NCBI GenBank assembly: GCA_964020085.1
Contig: OZ026606.1
Span: forward strand, 13,385,797 to 13,449,796
From: Micromussa lordhowensis
Taxonomy: Eukaryota > Cnidaria > Anthozoa > Scleractinia > Lobophylliidae
Direction of reading: 5' to 3'
DNA: 64,000 bases
Part shown: positions 1 to 45,048 of the stretch, piece by piece
Numbering within the stretch: position 1 is the stretch's first letter
How the letters are laid out: the number at the start of each line of letters is the position of its first letter
Made by a program: the position numbers and the translations under genes
The notes under the pieces: generated by a model
Databases searched by the model: none
What the model was told of the DNA's origin: nothing
The model's input: the letters and a program-made list of their open reading frames with translations, nothing else

Positions 1-70
1 TAAAGATTTTAACTTGTTTGTAAACTAGTTAAATTACTTGCAAGATTTTAAGTGTAAAAATGACTTTTTT

Positions 71-100
71 CATTCATTCATTCATTCATTTATTCATTCA
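71..100. repeat. CATT tetranucleotide microsatellite
   Basis: Seven and a half units of CATT with one T substitution, in the intron just before the first visible Piezo exon. Confidence 0.85.
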
Positions 101-154
101 GATCTTTCATGAAACTTTAACTTACTTCACGTGTTTGTCATACTTTATCTTTAG

Positions 155-32193
<32,039 letters not shown>

Positions 32194-32316
32194 CGGAAAA
32201 GAAAATGAAAGGAGGTTCTTTCAGTATCTTAATTTCACTTTATAATGAAACCCTGAAGGTGAAATCAGCATTCGTAACGCGGGTTTTACTGTAAAAAGGA
32301 TCTGTCCTGTATAATT

Positions 32317-32673
32317 AGGGAGCTTTAGCAATTACGACACCGAGGACGACGCCTGGTAAAGATTGGATTGATATTTTACGTTCGAGTCGCGCATCTGTTC
32401 AGAAAAGCAATCACTGTAAAAACTTGCGCAAACTAAATATGTAATCAAATGAAAGGGATTAATTCCCAAAGGAAATACGAAAAATTAACCGTCGTGGCTC
32501 AGGTTCGCCTAAATAAGCACAATTCGGTCTTTTCACGTTGAAGTTCTGCAGAGAACGGCTACAAAATGTACAAAGATTTATAACGCACGTGCATAGCCAT
32601 TGTCCTGCTCATTAAATCTTTTGTTAGGTGTCGTTCTGGTAGTCGTTGCCTTCGTGGTTTGCTTAAGCTCCTT
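32317..32673. mobile_element. MITE with AGGGAGCTTTAGC-type ends
   Basis: Left end agggagctttagcaattacg and right end gcttaagctcctt are imperfect inverted repeats. The right part (cacgtgcatagccattgtcc) is also found at 59640-59700, and the left phrase aaattaaccgtcgtggctca at about 59310. It lies in the likely Piezo 3' UTR. Confidence 0.65.
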
Positions 32674-33990
32674 ATCAAAAAAATACCCGGCGGCGGTAAG
32701 AAACAAGGCCGAGGGAAAACTTGTAAACATCGTCGGGGCAACATACATTTGCAAAGGGTGCTCGGGTGGACATCTTTAGCAAGCCGGTTTAAACTTGCAA
32801 TGAGTTGTTCGGTAAGGAGATAAACGGGTGTGCTAAAAGAGTGATTAGAACCAGGTAAGGTAATATTAGCAAGAAGTTCTCCTTTCCTAAAGTTTTATGT
32901 CAGCCCGATTAAATGTTAGTGAAATCGTAAAAACTAAGTCGATTAAAGTGTAAAAACGTGGAAAAGGAATTAATAGAATTTATATATTATTTTCCACAAG
33001 GGAGATATTTTGATAAAATAGTTATAATACAACTAAAATGCTATATTTCGCTTTGAGTTTGAAGCGTTTTGCTCTTACGCGAAATGCAACTTTGTAGCCA
33101 ATGAAGCTATTTAAGTTTCACATTCATGGGGTATAAATGTTTGAAAATAGTTTATTATAAGAGTTATTTATTGTAATTTAGCGATTAATGCTTTCATTTA
33201 ACTGATATAGCGCAATTTATAACGATTTTGAACGAACTTTGTCAGTCAGCAACACACCCCAATGGCCGCCGCCGAATCATAGTTGAAACTTTAAGAACGC
33301 TCTGTGGTAACAATATTTAAACATACGAGCTTTCCACTGTCCTAACTTTAGCGGGTAATACGCCAAGAAGGCGGTGAATACGAATTTAAAGTACAGTTAT
33401 GACAAATAGAATACAACAGAATATAGTTTTGGATGTAAATTTAAGAATTTTTGAGTGAGTGGGCAAGAATGCGATAATCTACCCTGTTTCTAGTTGTGGT
33501 AATTTCCTATTAACGAACGACCTACTTGCTTTTCATCACCTTTTGACCAATTTGCGGGTCGAAGAGTCGAACGCTCGTATTTTAAAGCATCGTTAGCCGA
33601 GAGCGTTTCCCTTAAGTTTCTTATCCTTTTTTGTCGTGGAATGCATCCTCGCCTTTACAATCGATTTTTCGTCAACTTGAAATATTTTGGACATACAGAT
33701 ACAAACCTAGAGCAGTTTTTGTATCAACAGATATATTTTGACCTCTAGTTTTAAAATGTTACGATATACTTAACAAGCCGTTTAATTCTAGCTACAGTTG
33801 TTAAGTTGAATAGCGTGACTGGTAGTCGCGTAAGATCTGTTTTCAGCTATTTTTGTACTCTGTAAAGACGTGGCATTTTCCAGGATAGTTGGTACATTGT
33901 CTCTGTGATGTGAAAATAAAACAATGTGATCTTTCGTAAGTCAAAATTCGTGTGTTTTGCCGGTGTTTTTATACTAGCATAAATAAAGTT
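32674..33990. other. Piezo 3' UTR or intergenic, no gene seen
   Basis: AT-rich sequence without recognisable gene or repeat. The candidate Piezo poly(A) signal is at its right end. Confidence 0.6.
33915..33920 (+). promoter_or_regulatory. Candidate polyadenylation signal for Piezo
   Basis: An AATAAA lies 1.7 kb after the Piezo stop and is followed within about 30-50 bases by GT-rich sequence (gtgtgttttgccggtgttttt). It would give a long 3' UTR that includes the MITE at 32317-32673. No stronger hexamer was noticed closer to the stop. Tentative. Confidence 0.3.
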
Positions 33991-35235
33991 GTCCCGGGAA
34001 GGCGAGTTGTCCCTAATAGAGCCTTCACAAGGCAGGTAGGGTCACACTCTGGCACTAGGGTTACCCTAGCGCAAAGGTTACCCTACCTGATACATAAATA
34101 ATCTTCCTAATTGCCTGTCTCAGTTGCACGTATGTATGCCGACGATACCCACCTCCAGTGACCTTTGCCAGTAATAACATAGAAACGATCAAAGATGTTA
34201 TGAATCACGACCTATCCAATGTTAATACATGGCTCACTGCAAATAAATTGACTCTAAATTCATCTAAAACTGAGTTCATATTAATTGGATCGCGGCAAAG
34301 GTTAGGTACTTACGATACTTCCCCTAAACTAATTATAGCTGGTGACATAATTAATCAAGTTAGATCGGTCAGTTAAATCTCTGGGTGTGCATATAGACGA
34401 AAACCTTTCATGGAATATACACATTGAAAAACTAGCCAAGAAAATCGCATCGGGCATTGGAGCAATTAAACGTTGTAGGCCTTTTGTTAACCGATCCACG
34501 TTGTCCGTCCGTTTTCAATGCCTTAGTTCAACCGTGCTTTAATTACTGCAGCGAGGTCTGGGGGCATTGTAACAAAAGTCTTTCGAATAAGCTCCAAAAG
34601 TTGCTAAACCGGGCTGCCCGTATTCTGACCTTCTCCAGTTATGACACAAGCGCTGATCCTCTTTTTGAGCAACTCAACGCGAAAGGGTTGGATACTCAGC
34701 GACAAATACAAGTGGCCACCATCATGATGGTCTATAAATCTGTACATGGTCTTGCGTCCGACTATCCTGGTTCTCTTTTCACTAAATATGACCCACCTTA
34801 CAATTTAAGGAACTCTGAAAACAAACTAGCTGTTTCATTGCCCCGCACCAATTTCCTGAAAACTAGCTTTAGCTATAATGGTGCAGTTATCTGGAACAGC
34901 TTGTCCCCTGAATTGCGGCAAGCAAAATCACTTCAATCTTTTCGAAATGGTTGTCGCGATTTCTTCGTCTGAAACTATTAAACGCACACGGCATCTATGT
35001 AAAACAGAATTTCCTTATGTTCTCTATTTTCACTTTTAATTTTTTTAGATCATGTTTATATAGATTAAAGTAGATAGTAATTTTTATTACTAATATTATA
35101 TATGATAGATTTACCGTGTTTAAATAAAAATAAAGCTCAAATAAGTTCAAGTTTAAACTCATCCATGAAAAAAGCAGCTAGGGTAACTCACTTGCACGGG
35201 TAATCCTAGTACTAGGGTTACCCTATCTGCTTGGA
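33990..35235. repeat. Paired TAGGGTTACCCTA-type repeats bracketing a LINE relic
   Basis: Short palindromic motifs (ctagggttaccctag, aaggttaccctacc) at 34065-34090 and (ctagggtaactc, ctagggttaccctat) at 35178-35232 lie on both sides of the LINE fragment, as if it had inserted into, or was captured by, another element. Confidence 0.5.
34130..35155 (+). pseudogene. LINE (non-LTR retrotransposon) reverse-transcriptase relic
   Basis: Begins at the catalytic FADD-type box (YADDTHLQ) and runs through NTWLTANKLTLNSSKTEF, SLGVHIDENLSWNIHIEKL, FNYCSEVWG and LQKLLNRAARILTF to SLQSFRNGCRDFF. Frames change after the YADD box, near 34370 and again near 34460, so it is dead and 5'-truncated. An AT-rich tail with AATAAAAATAAAG closes it. 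The sequence type is CR1/L2/Rex-like. Confidence 0.85.
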
Positions 35236-35245
35236 AACAGGCCAT

Positions 35246-35831
35246 ATAGATCGTTTTCACGTGACTTCATCACTTTCTAAAACCTAAAACTAAAGATCCA
35301 CCAAAGTTTTCATCCTCATCAGGTATAAGAGGTGACATATTTATATCTGTTTACAACTTTACAGCTCAATAGCGTGCTTCGTTTGGAAACCAGAGCATTT
35401 TGAATTTCCGGGTTATGGAGGTGCGTGACACAAGGCTACGATTAAATTTGTTGAAAAATATATACTTATCTCATGATTTTGAGCCCTGTTAGAAGCTAGA
35501 GCATTAGAAAAAGTGCTTATGTAAATACTTGTTTTTACAGTACTGATAATCAATCGCCTAGAAAGCCGAAGTAAGTTCCAGATGTTTACACTATTTTCCG
35601 GCCGCCATATTGATGCACCATGGAGGTACACCAACATGGCGTTTTCATACTCGGCCCTGTAAATTTCTGCGAAACATTTCGACGAATATCTGAAGTTTGG
35701 GGAACCTCACAGGGCTAAAACTTGGAGAAGTGCCTTATTTTTTATCTTCTATAACATCACAATTTCGTAGTTTTTTCACTGGATAGTGTTCGATTTATTT
35801 TTTTAATTGCGTGACAGTGAAAACGATCTAT
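35246..35831 (-). mobile_element. MITE family B, copy 3 (longest)
   Basis: Same terminal repeats ATAGATCGTTTTCAC / GTGAAAACGATCTAT as copy 1, in reverse orientation. It carries both internal segments that are separately missing from copies 1 and 2, so it is the most complete copy here. Confidence 0.8.
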
Positions 35832-37425
35832 TAGGACGAAGTAAATAGCTACGTCGCAAATATTTGTAGCAACTTAACCAAAATAAACATCGTCACAACA
35901 GTAAAACAATTTTAGGCAGTCACCTTTGATGGACCAATACTACAATACTTTATTCAGTTGATGCTGGGGAATGACATCGATCCAATGCCCAAACATAAGT
36001 AAACAAGTCATGATCATTTTTTGACATTACAAGTTACCATGGCAACGCTAAACCTGTTAAAAACACCCTTAATTTTAGTTTTTAAGTGCTTAAAACCGAA
36101 ACAAGGTAAGTGATGTCAAGATTAGGCTTTTTACAATTTTTAAAGTATTTGTGCAGTATACGGTAGTCCGGTCCCTGAATTTCTTTCCTCCCGCCCTATT
36201 GGAGGAAAGGAAAGTTAGGGACTGGACTAAGAGCCACCTTAAATGTTCGGAAAATTAAGTGAACCCCTCGCATATTGTGTTTGGCAAAAAGTTGTGTTGC
36301 TGATTCGCCGTCCTTTGGCATCCAGAAATATCGCAGGACCCACCGACCTGGAAATATTTTTTATCTTCCTGCTTCCAAAAAAAGTTACAAATTCATGAAA
36401 AATTAAGCGGAACTTCTCAACTGTTAAGACAATTTGTAACTTAAGGAATCTCTAAGTGTAGTGGTTCCTAAGACGAGAAGAAAATTACTCTATGGGAAAA
36501 ATATCCACGTTCATAAATAGCATTCCTAGTTCTTCAAGCGAAGACAACGCCGTTTGTAATGACTCATGACAAGTCTCAAACTACACACACTGAGGCAAAA
36601 TTAGCACTCGATCCGTTGTCTTAATTCAGCTTAATTAAGCCTGTGTAAATCAGGTGGTATAAACCGTTTCAAAAATACATTTGATTGATTTATTGACGAA
36701 AGGGACTAGTTCAAATAAATTTACTTTTTTTCTTTCCGACTTTCTCAAAAGAAAAGTATTTTTGAGTGGAGCAGTTTTGGTGACGCATTTTAAAGATTAA
36801 TTCGTTTGTTTTCGGGTCGTAAAATTAGCTACGAAAATAGTGCTTTCTCTTTTATGTGGAGAAAATTAAGCAAATTTTCATAACTTGCACGGCAGGTGGG
36901 GATCCTTAAGTTTCAAAGTATACTATATAAATGACATTTCTTTACGCTTGATACATAAAATGAATTTCCTTCCAGTTGCGAATTGACTTTTAAATCTTTT
37001 TAAAAGACAAGAAAGCTGTCTAATGGAGCAAAAAGCAAGCGAGATGGGACGTTGTAAAGTGTCTGACACAATTCACATCATTACGGAGTCTACAAAACCA
37101 CATCTTTATACAGGGAATTGATACCTCTGAGCGGTTTGTTTTACAAAACCCACAAACTTAAACGTGATTGGGCTCAATGCGCACTGTATTAACACAATAT
37201 ATCAATATGATCCAATCGTCTGCCATTGCAATTGTCTCTTTGTGTCGCAGAGAGCTATTTATCGCTTATTAGCGCTGTTCTCCCGCTAATTAGTCAAAGA
37301 AAGTTCGTGGAAACAAATAGTGTTTTCCTTTTCGAAAAGATATAGTCGCGATAAGAGCACATTGTAGAGGCGAGCGAGTGCGAGCTTGGGCGACACGGCT
37401 CGTGAATTTGACGCCGTAATCAAAC
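35832..37425. other. Intergenic, upstream of paralogue A; short hairpin at 36165-36228
   Basis: No gene seen. A 64-base hairpin pairs agtccggtccctgaa with agggactggact across ctttcctcc/ggaggaaag. No convincing TATA box was found before the ATG at 37426; the core promoter cannot be placed. Confidence 0.6.
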
Positions 37426-39553
37426 ATGACTTCGTGTCAGGGGTTCTTGATTTGCGTTTTTTGGTTCTTCATCAAAGCTTTGTTTTCTCAGGCTTCGGCA
37501 GTTGAGGTGAACATGGAAGGAACAGGCTACATTACATATGACCTTCGTTCCAATGGTATCGCCACGAAAACAAACTACATTACGTTTTCGTTCAAAACTT
37601 TCCGTCCTTCGGGCTTGATGGTACACAGCAGCGGATCTCAGGGAGACTTCATTACGATCGAATTGATCCACGGACGGCTAAGGTAAGGAGAGATCGTGCT
37701 AAATTACTCTTATTAAAAACTCAAGAAAATCCATTATTTGATGGGCAAGCGCAGTACAAATATTCAATTCTCTCAGAGCTATTTTCCCAAAGTAACAAGA
37801 GATTTTCTTTCCACATCTATAAAAATAACGTGAAGAGTTAACATTTGAAAATTGTTTTTCTGTGTTATTTCTTTTTAATTCTAGGTAACTGAAAGCCGAT
37901 TTTAAATTTAGTTTCTAGTTTCAAATTTAGCTCGTTGTCAACTTTCAAAGTAAAGTTTGTCAAAAGTTTGTGGCGTTTGTGAAGGTAAACAAAGAAACGA
38001 CATATCCTGGTTGATCATGGCTTAAATCCAATGAATGGAGGTGAAAATTGGATGACTAAGGAAGTGAAATGTTTTGAAATTGAACAAAGACAGTTCATCT
38101 ATACATCAGCGTCACTAACAGGTATTAAAGAATTCTGGATAGAGCATTGTTATCTGCACGAGTACAATGCAGTATCACACTTAATGACTGAAGCACGCGA
38201 ATCAGGCTGACAATTAGTCAAAGGCAAGCACACACTTTCGCACTTACAACTTCTCTGCCAAGAATTCAACTTAACAAATGATCGCAAATAAACCGCGCTT
38301 TCCTTCCCTAAAAGCTTCATCCACAACTGTCTAGCGGGCTTTGTTAGGTATCGATCGATGCTGGGCAGAATCCTGTTATTGAATTAAATATGGGTGAAAC
38401 AAAACAAACCCGAAAATTGTCTGGATTCTCTTTTCCTAAGTTTCTCGAAATGTTCCTCCAGAAGAAGGATTTTTATTTTCCTTTCGATAACAATGTAGAG
38501 CTGTTGTAAGGACCTTAACGGTTGTAAAAAAATGTTTTCTTCCAAGGAAGTATTACCTCCAAGTGATAAATTAATAACATTTTAAACTACATCTCTGTTG
38601 CAATTTGGGAAATTTCAGCTCAAGGAAAACGCCCTCGTTTGTTTCTTAACCAATGAGAGAGTTTTAAGGTGGAGTTTTCTTTCAATGTGAATAGGGTCTC
38701 TTTATTGTCAAAATTCTTCCTCGAGAGAATAGTTTACAAAAACTCAAGTTTTCTTTATGTTTATTTTTCAAAAGAAAACAATGCGCAGTTCTTTGTAACG
38801 TTTTCCTTGTACACCTGTCACGAGACAGATAGAAAGAAAACTATGAAAACCTTCTGAGATAAATATTATATTTGGGAACTAGTTCTTGTCCTTAAATTAT
38901 ATCTAGGGCGGAAATAAAAACGCATGAATAGTGCCTTACACGTGGCCTGTTACAATTAATAATATCAATCAATAAATTTTCATAGAAACTAAGCTTTGAT
39001 TGTTTGAGAAATTTTATGCATGCAAAGATATATAAAACGTCATTGTGAAAACAGGAACTCATTATATTTCTCATGAATGCCACTGTATTTCATATTGCTA
39101 CAAGTGTCAATTCGTTTCGGCTGTGGGATATATTTCAAGACCGTGCGATAATTCAGTCTTATAGACTTATAGTTAAGTTGCTGTAACCTTCTACCTTCTG
39201 CTACCTGCCTCAGTCTCGCAGCGTACGTTTATTCAGCGTTTAGTGGATATATTTTATTCAAGATACTGCTGAAAAAATACTATAACCATAACAGATCAAC
39301 AACAGTCTCGTCGCTATAAATACAGATAAATAAATTAATCGACACAGTTCTCAGAGGTGACATTGAAAAGAAATGTTCAACAATTGCTAAAAATAAGCTT
39401 GCAGGCGTAATTATCTTGGAGATAAATCTCAGTCGTGCAAACTTGATAAGTAGTCTCCTCGATAACATTGGTCGGCAATAACTTCAATGTAAGACCGGTC
39501 AATATTTTAGTTTATTTCCAACACAGAACGCATCAACTTGATGGTATAATTAA

Positions 39554-39627
<74 letters not shown>

Positions 39628-39628
39628 A

Positions 39629-39665
<37 letters not shown>

Positions 39666-39810
39666 TTTTATTAAAAACGCCTCCCAAAAATAGAAAACTA
39701 GGCTACAATAAAAACAAAGAGGCCCAAAAAATCACGCATACGCTCGCCATCTTTGTAGATCATGGTATAATGGCTCATATACCATGATGGCTAAGCCAAT
39801 GAAAACTCTC

Positions 39811-39844
<34 letters not shown>

Positions 39845-42800
39845 TAAGCGGTATGTGCCTATTATATATTTTTTTGTCCATTTATTTAGTCTAGTACATG
39901 ATGTTAATTACTTCGTCAGTAGTACGTGCTCGTGATAAGTAAGTAAGTGATATTTGTTGGAAAAAAAAGCCTGAAACAAAACTCTATTTCTAGTTTACCT
40001 CCTCTCTGAAGTTCACTCAATATTTCTAGTTGTTTTAATTGTAAGTGAATATATGAAAGACCATATATATTGAATGAGCGAAAGATTTAGTCGTAATTTA
40101 AACCCTGTTTTATTCGTTCGGATCTGCTTTTCACTTCACGGTTAGGACAAACGAAATATGGGGTTACTGCGGAATTTCGAGGACGTCTAGTTTGTGTTTT
40201 AGCGGTTTCGCGGAAATTTGGCCCTCATAAAATCACAATTTATCAGTAATTTGCAAACGTAAAGAAATTATCACCTGGCACTTATACAGCTTATTCCGCT
40301 TACACATAATTATTACTGCTGAGAACTGTTAATTTATTTTCTCCAATAACTGTTATCAAATCTTCTCGAGGCTAAATTCACTAACTACAAAATGAAGAAA
40401 TTTGCCAGCAGTTCAGATAAGTTGACACGAGGTTGACAAGGGAATTATTTCTCTCGTTTCAAACCAACAATATCCCGTTGATGTTTTTCAATGTCAACTG
40501 TGACCACAGCGCGGTGCCACAGTTCGTGAAGCTGTTTTGAAATTAAATTTACTGGTTTTTCGTGGTCACGCGTAATATTTATCATTTCTTCCTCTGAAAA
40601 AAAGTTTTTTTTGTAATTTTTTAGCTTTACCATCAACCTTGGCAGTTCCAAAACCATTTCTGGAAAACACACGGTGCTCGTTGGAAGCAACCTGTCGGAC
40701 AACAAATGGCATGAGGTTAAGGTGGATCGAAATCAGCGCACGCTGGTGGTCACTGTCGATAAACTTAGGAGTGACTCCACCACACCAGGCTCTTTCGTCC
40801 AACTTAACCTTGATACCTTCGTTTACGTTGGGGGTCTGGATCCGAGCGTGTCTGGCGGGGTTCCGTCTACGAGGAATTTTTATGGATGCTTGAAAAATCT
40901 GTACTTTGACCACATCGACATCTTTTATGGTGGTAAGATGGACGATGAGTATTATGACACGCACGGGTTTGTTCGTTTTCATTGTCCGGATTCCAGCTAC
41001 GTTCCGGTCAGTTTCCCAGAGCCCGATACACATTTGAAGCTAAACAAACATTCTCCTAAAAACTTCTCTGTAGAGATCAGTTTTCGCACCTACGACGGTA
41101 ATGGTATTTTGGTTTACAAACAGAGCGCGCACGCTCGAATGTACCTCTCGCTGGTATCGGGAAAGCTTGAGCTTGAAGCTCGAGTGGAACCCGATAAACC
41201 AATAATTAAAATCAGCGTCGGTGAAGCCTTAAATGATGGAATGTGGCATGACGTTATAGCTGGAGTAACTCGTGAGGATATGTGGTTGAAGGTAGATAAA
41301 GAGCGAAAACGACGTCATGAAAATCCGTGGTTGGCCGATATCGGCGATTTTCGAAGCCGTGTTTTCATTGGCTACGGAACACAGAAGACAGGATTTGTGG
41401 GCTGTATGCACCGAATAAAGCTTAACGGGAATTTGGTGGCGCTGACAAGGTTGAGCGGCTCTCGGATAAGCGGAGCGGTCATAAACCGATGCGAAATTAC
41501 CAACAAGTGTTTCCCTAATCCCTGTCAGAACGGCGGCCGCTGCCTCCAGACATGGGAGGATTTTCGCTGTGACTGCGGAGGAACGTTTTACCATGGAGAC
41601 CGGTGCAGCATCCCTCTTTATCGAGCCACATGCCAGCAGTACAAGGCACTAGGAATGGTTCAGGACGCGTATTGCAAAGTGGACCCTGACGGGACCGGAC
41701 CTCTGGGGACCTTCGATGTGTTGTGCAACATGACGGCTTCCGATGCCGCCAAGACAGTTATCAATCACGACAAAGAAGGCAAACATCAGGTTACCTTGGG
41801 CGCCACGGATCTTGGCACTCATTACTTCCAGCGTATTTCGTACGTAAGCACCCTAGTAAGTATCCGGGCACTGATTCAGCGCAGCGAAAACTGTCGCCAA
41901 TTTATCAGGTACGACTGTTATAATTCTAAACTGTTGAATTCACCCATTGGTCCTGAGCATGTGCAGTGGTTGTCGAGTACCGCTGTCTTACAGAACTACT
42001 GGGGAGGCGCGCCAGCTGGAAGCAACAAGTGCGCATGTGGAGTGAAGAAGACATGTGTAGATCCCTCAAAGTACTGTAATTGTGATGCAGATAGCGATGA
42101 CAAGTGGAGGGAGGATTCTGGTGAGTTAAAATGCTTCTCTTTGTGTTTAAGCGGCAGTTGTTAGGCCGTCACGTCATGTTGTGTGAGTTGTGAGTGACTT
42201 TGCGCTTATTACAAAGCCAGGGATCTTCTAGACCTTTTGTTATTGATTTAAACTTTTATGCTTAGCTCTCTGCTATCTGCAAGTCTTTGTAACGTAGAAG
42301 GAAAAGGAGACGAAAACCAATTTGTTTCATCTCTGCAGCTCTGTAAACAGTTTGTAAGACTAGAAGTACTGATACATCTGAAGTCCCAAAAACTAATCAC
42401 TTCCTCACTTCCGCCCCACCCTTTCTCGTGTCCTCCTTCCTCCTTTTTAGTTCCGCCTTCCGTACACAGTTTATTTTACCCATCGTCCTTCCACAAATAT
42501 GTGGAAGGAGTTAGGAGAATTTGAATTTGAATGTGAATTTTACACAGTCATGCATTCTACAGCTTACGATTCACAACAGTTTGATGTGCCGTTGGTGATT
42601 CATATTTCACTGTTATCCCTCCCTGGCAGGTTATTTAACAGACAAATCTTCATTACCAGTAAACATGCTGCAGTTCGCCTCAGATGCCAAAGATTCATTT
42701 TTCACTCTCGGTCCAGTAGAGTGCTTCGGTTCCTCAGGCGAGTCCTCCGGACAAGTGAGCAATGCAAATTTTATCTCGTCCGCTTGCAGACTGGTCAACC

Positions 42801-43558
42801 CACCCCCCACAGTGGTCGTAAAGACAACATCAAGCGCCCCCCTCACTGCCACGCTGGGGCCGCAGGAAACTTCTACAGTTGGCAAAAAGTCCACTACCAC
42901 GCCAAGTCCAGGTAACAATAGAAATTCTCTATCTTCCCCAAAACATCATGTTACCATGACGACCACTATTACAACGAATAAAAACTCAACCCTGGTGACG
43001 TCAGTGTTTGGTCACGAAACCAATAGGGATGGTGTGACAGTACATTCTTCCATTACCACAGGTAATGATGGCGTGACAGTGCACTCAAGCATCACGACTA
43101 AAGGCAAGACAGTCACGCTACCTCCCGTCACGCCAATCGAGCCGAAGACTGCACCCAAGGTGTTGGTAATAACTAACGGCAGCGTTTCTTACATAACCCG
43201 CGTCAAAGGAGGCGTGGTGTACGACGCACGGTTTATCATCTTGATAACATCATCTGTGTTGGCCTTTATACTTCTCGTGTGTGTCATAATCTTCGTTTTC
43301 CTGAAGCGCTCTGGCCGCACCTATGTATGCTGTATCTCCTGCAAGAACTGCAGGAGGAAAAAGAGTATCCCGGATATTGAGGTGTATCGTCATTCAGTAC
43401 GCACGGATTCCCCGGATGTGGTGCAGCTGGATGACGCTGGTGCAGTGGAGGTTGGGGCCTACAGCATGAGCAATGGCCACACAGTGTACCACTCGGTCCA
43501 CCGGGATTCTCACGTCAGGAAATACGTGTCCTTTTCAGCCTCCACCTCCAAACTGTGA
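37426..43558 (+). CDS. Neurexin/Caspr-like membrane protein: LamG-LamG-EGF-FBG-like-TM (paralogue A)
   Basis: Cell-surface adhesion/receptor protein. Exons 37426-37682, 40625-42120, 42630-43558 join in frame to 893 residues. In order: signal peptide (1-25, hydrophobic ICVFWFFIKALF), LamG1 (about 28-190; starts in exon 1, continues as SFTINLGSS), LamG2 (about 210-365), EGF module at 381-413 (CFPNPCQNGGRC), then a fibrinogen-like module with the WGG...CACG...CNCD cysteine pattern to about 600. A Ser/Thr/Pro-rich stalk, one transmembrane helix (about 786-809) and an 84-residue tail ending STSKL follow. Domain order equals the front half of contactin-associated protein (Caspr/neurexin IV) without discoidin, LamG3 and LamG4. 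The start is the ATG directly before the signal peptide. No protein 4.1-binding motif recognised in the tail. A convergent paralogue lies at 50272-54327. Ligand unknown. Confidence 0.88.
37683..40624 (+). other. Intron 1 of the LamG-EGF paralogue A gene
   Basis: AT-rich intron between GTAAGG and a TTTTTTAG acceptor. It holds one recognisable repeat (39553-39845); otherwise no gene, RNA or mobile element was seen. The intron splits LamG1, at the same place as the intron of the paralogue on the other strand. Confidence 0.75.
39553..39845. repeat. Interspersed repeat family C, copy 2
   Basis: Near-identical to 11209-11460: acaattattccatgagcgcg at the left, attgcattatccaatgatcc at the right, with the same internal inverted pair. 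Inside intron 1 of paralogue A. Confidence 0.75.
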
Positions 43559-43585
43559 GTGTCAAAAGGAAAGAAAGGTAACAGC

Positions 43586-43591
43586 AATAAA
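43586..43591 (+). promoter_or_regulatory. Candidate polyadenylation signal, paralogue A
   Basis: AATAAA lies 28 bases after the stop codon. It would give an unusually short 3' UTR; other A/T-rich hexamers occur further on, so the assignment is tentative. Confidence 0.35.
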
Positions 43592-44055
43592 ATCATAAAA
43601 CAGGCATGATAACGTTGCTACAATGAGCGACAAAAGTAGTTGAGACACTTTAGGAAATGACGCTTTTCGATATTTAAGCACTTGCTCTAATTTATTTGCA
43701 TCTAGCGTTAATTCTCTGATACCCCCAGCCCCCCAATTAAATGTTGTGTAGGCGCTATGGTCTGTGCAGTCGAAAAAATAGAAAAATCAACATTGTTTGG
43801 GGGGAAGGGGGGAAAATGTGCCATGACGCTCCAAAATCGATTTTGTCGCCCATTGTAGCTCTGCGATATTACACGAAGAACCACAGACGAAATAAACCTG
43901 TTCATTATCTTCCCAACTTGACCTCCACTTGGTCAATAAACCCATATTTATTATAAGGCAAGGTAGTCTGAAGGTAAATATCGGAAGCTGGCAAATTCAA
44001 ACTTTTTATCTCCCATGGAATGCAATATAATAAACTCCTCAGTAGCCTAGCTTGC

Positions 44056-44475
44056 TGGGGCCGTACAGGGAATTATTGACCCTCGGTCATCTTTGCGCGG
44101 ACCTCGCTGTGCTTGGTTCGTATTGCCACGACCTCGGGTCAATGACTCAGCACGGCCCTCGCGTTCAGTTAGTAACAGGTTTTATTATATGGCTTCTGTT
44201 TACAGCCGATATAACGCGCGTTCTGATTGGCTAATTCGAGAGCATTATTCTCCCGTAATACCCACAGGCCGATTAAGGGCCTGCAAAAACAAAGCGAAAA
44301 GTCATATAATGAACAACTTATTAACCTCGAACATTCGGTCTTAAGGAGAAAATCTCAAACCTCGGCCTTGCCGTATTGATCTCGCTATCGTTCGGTCAAC
44401 ACGGCAAGGTCTCGGTCTGAGATAGAACTCGAGATTTTCCGTAAAGACCTTACTCTCGGTTAATAAGTAGTTAAT
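44056..44475. repeat. Compound inverted repeats
   Basis: Two inverted pairs: ttgaccctcggtcatc / acctcgggtcaatgac, and cttattaacctcgaacattc ... gagaaaatctcaaacctcgg with ctctcggttaataag ... gagattttcc. Typical of decayed dispersed elements; ends not resolved. Confidence 0.5.
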
Positions 44476-44481
44476 ATTAGG

Positions 44482-44700
44482 AAGCTTAAGCAAAGGCGTT
44501 TTTGAGCGACGTACGGCAACCGGAAGTGGACGTTTCTAATTTTTGGGCAGTGGATGCGCTCTAATTTTCAAGTAAATCGTCTCTATACGAGTAAAGACAC
44601 TTAGTATTACAAATGTGGTAGCGCCAAGGCGAGTAAAAGAGAAAACGTCTCATTTCCGGTTGTCGTACGTCGCTCAAAAACGCCTTTGCTTAAGCTCCTT
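44482..44700. mobile_element. MITE with long terminal inverted repeats
   Basis: Left arm gcttaagcaaaggcgttttt, right arm aaaaacgcctttgcttaagc, extending on to gagcgacgtacggcaaccgg / ccggttgtcgtacgtcgctc with one mismatch. About 45-bp arms, no coding capacity. Confidence 0.85.
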
Positions 44701-45048
44701 AATAATATCGTTGTGAAATACAAAGACAAAGCTCTTTTTAAACATTTGAATGTATTAATATGGCGATCTTACCCTTTTTTCTCAACTGAAAAGCAATCTT
44801 ACATTCTGTATCGGCTTCCTCCTAAAAACGATCAGACACGTACAGGAACTTGCGGCGACCTTACTAAATGAGTCAGTCCGCTCAGAGATTAATTCACTGA
44901 ACTTGCAAAAATTTTAGTGTCTTTCAAAGTGACCCGATATAAGGCCTACTTTTCATGTAAGACGGAAAGATCATCGACTCCAGTAATATTCTATACTTCT
45001 TCTTAAAGTCCAGATCTTTAGGTCCCTGGTTTGTGTAAGCCTTAGCTA

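Noticed and set aside
34457..34972. Intact reverse-transcriptase gene
   Set aside because: The 171-residue frame is only the C-terminal part; upstream motifs are in other frames, with stops, so it is a relic.
40566..41033. Minus-strand frame over paralogue A exon 2
   Set aside because: A shadow of the real LamG coding sequence on the plus strand; no domain or splice support.
43550..43558. Peroxisomal targeting signal SKL at the end of paralogue A
   Set aside because: The protein has a signal peptide and a transmembrane helix; the cytosolic SKL is better read as a PDZ ligand.
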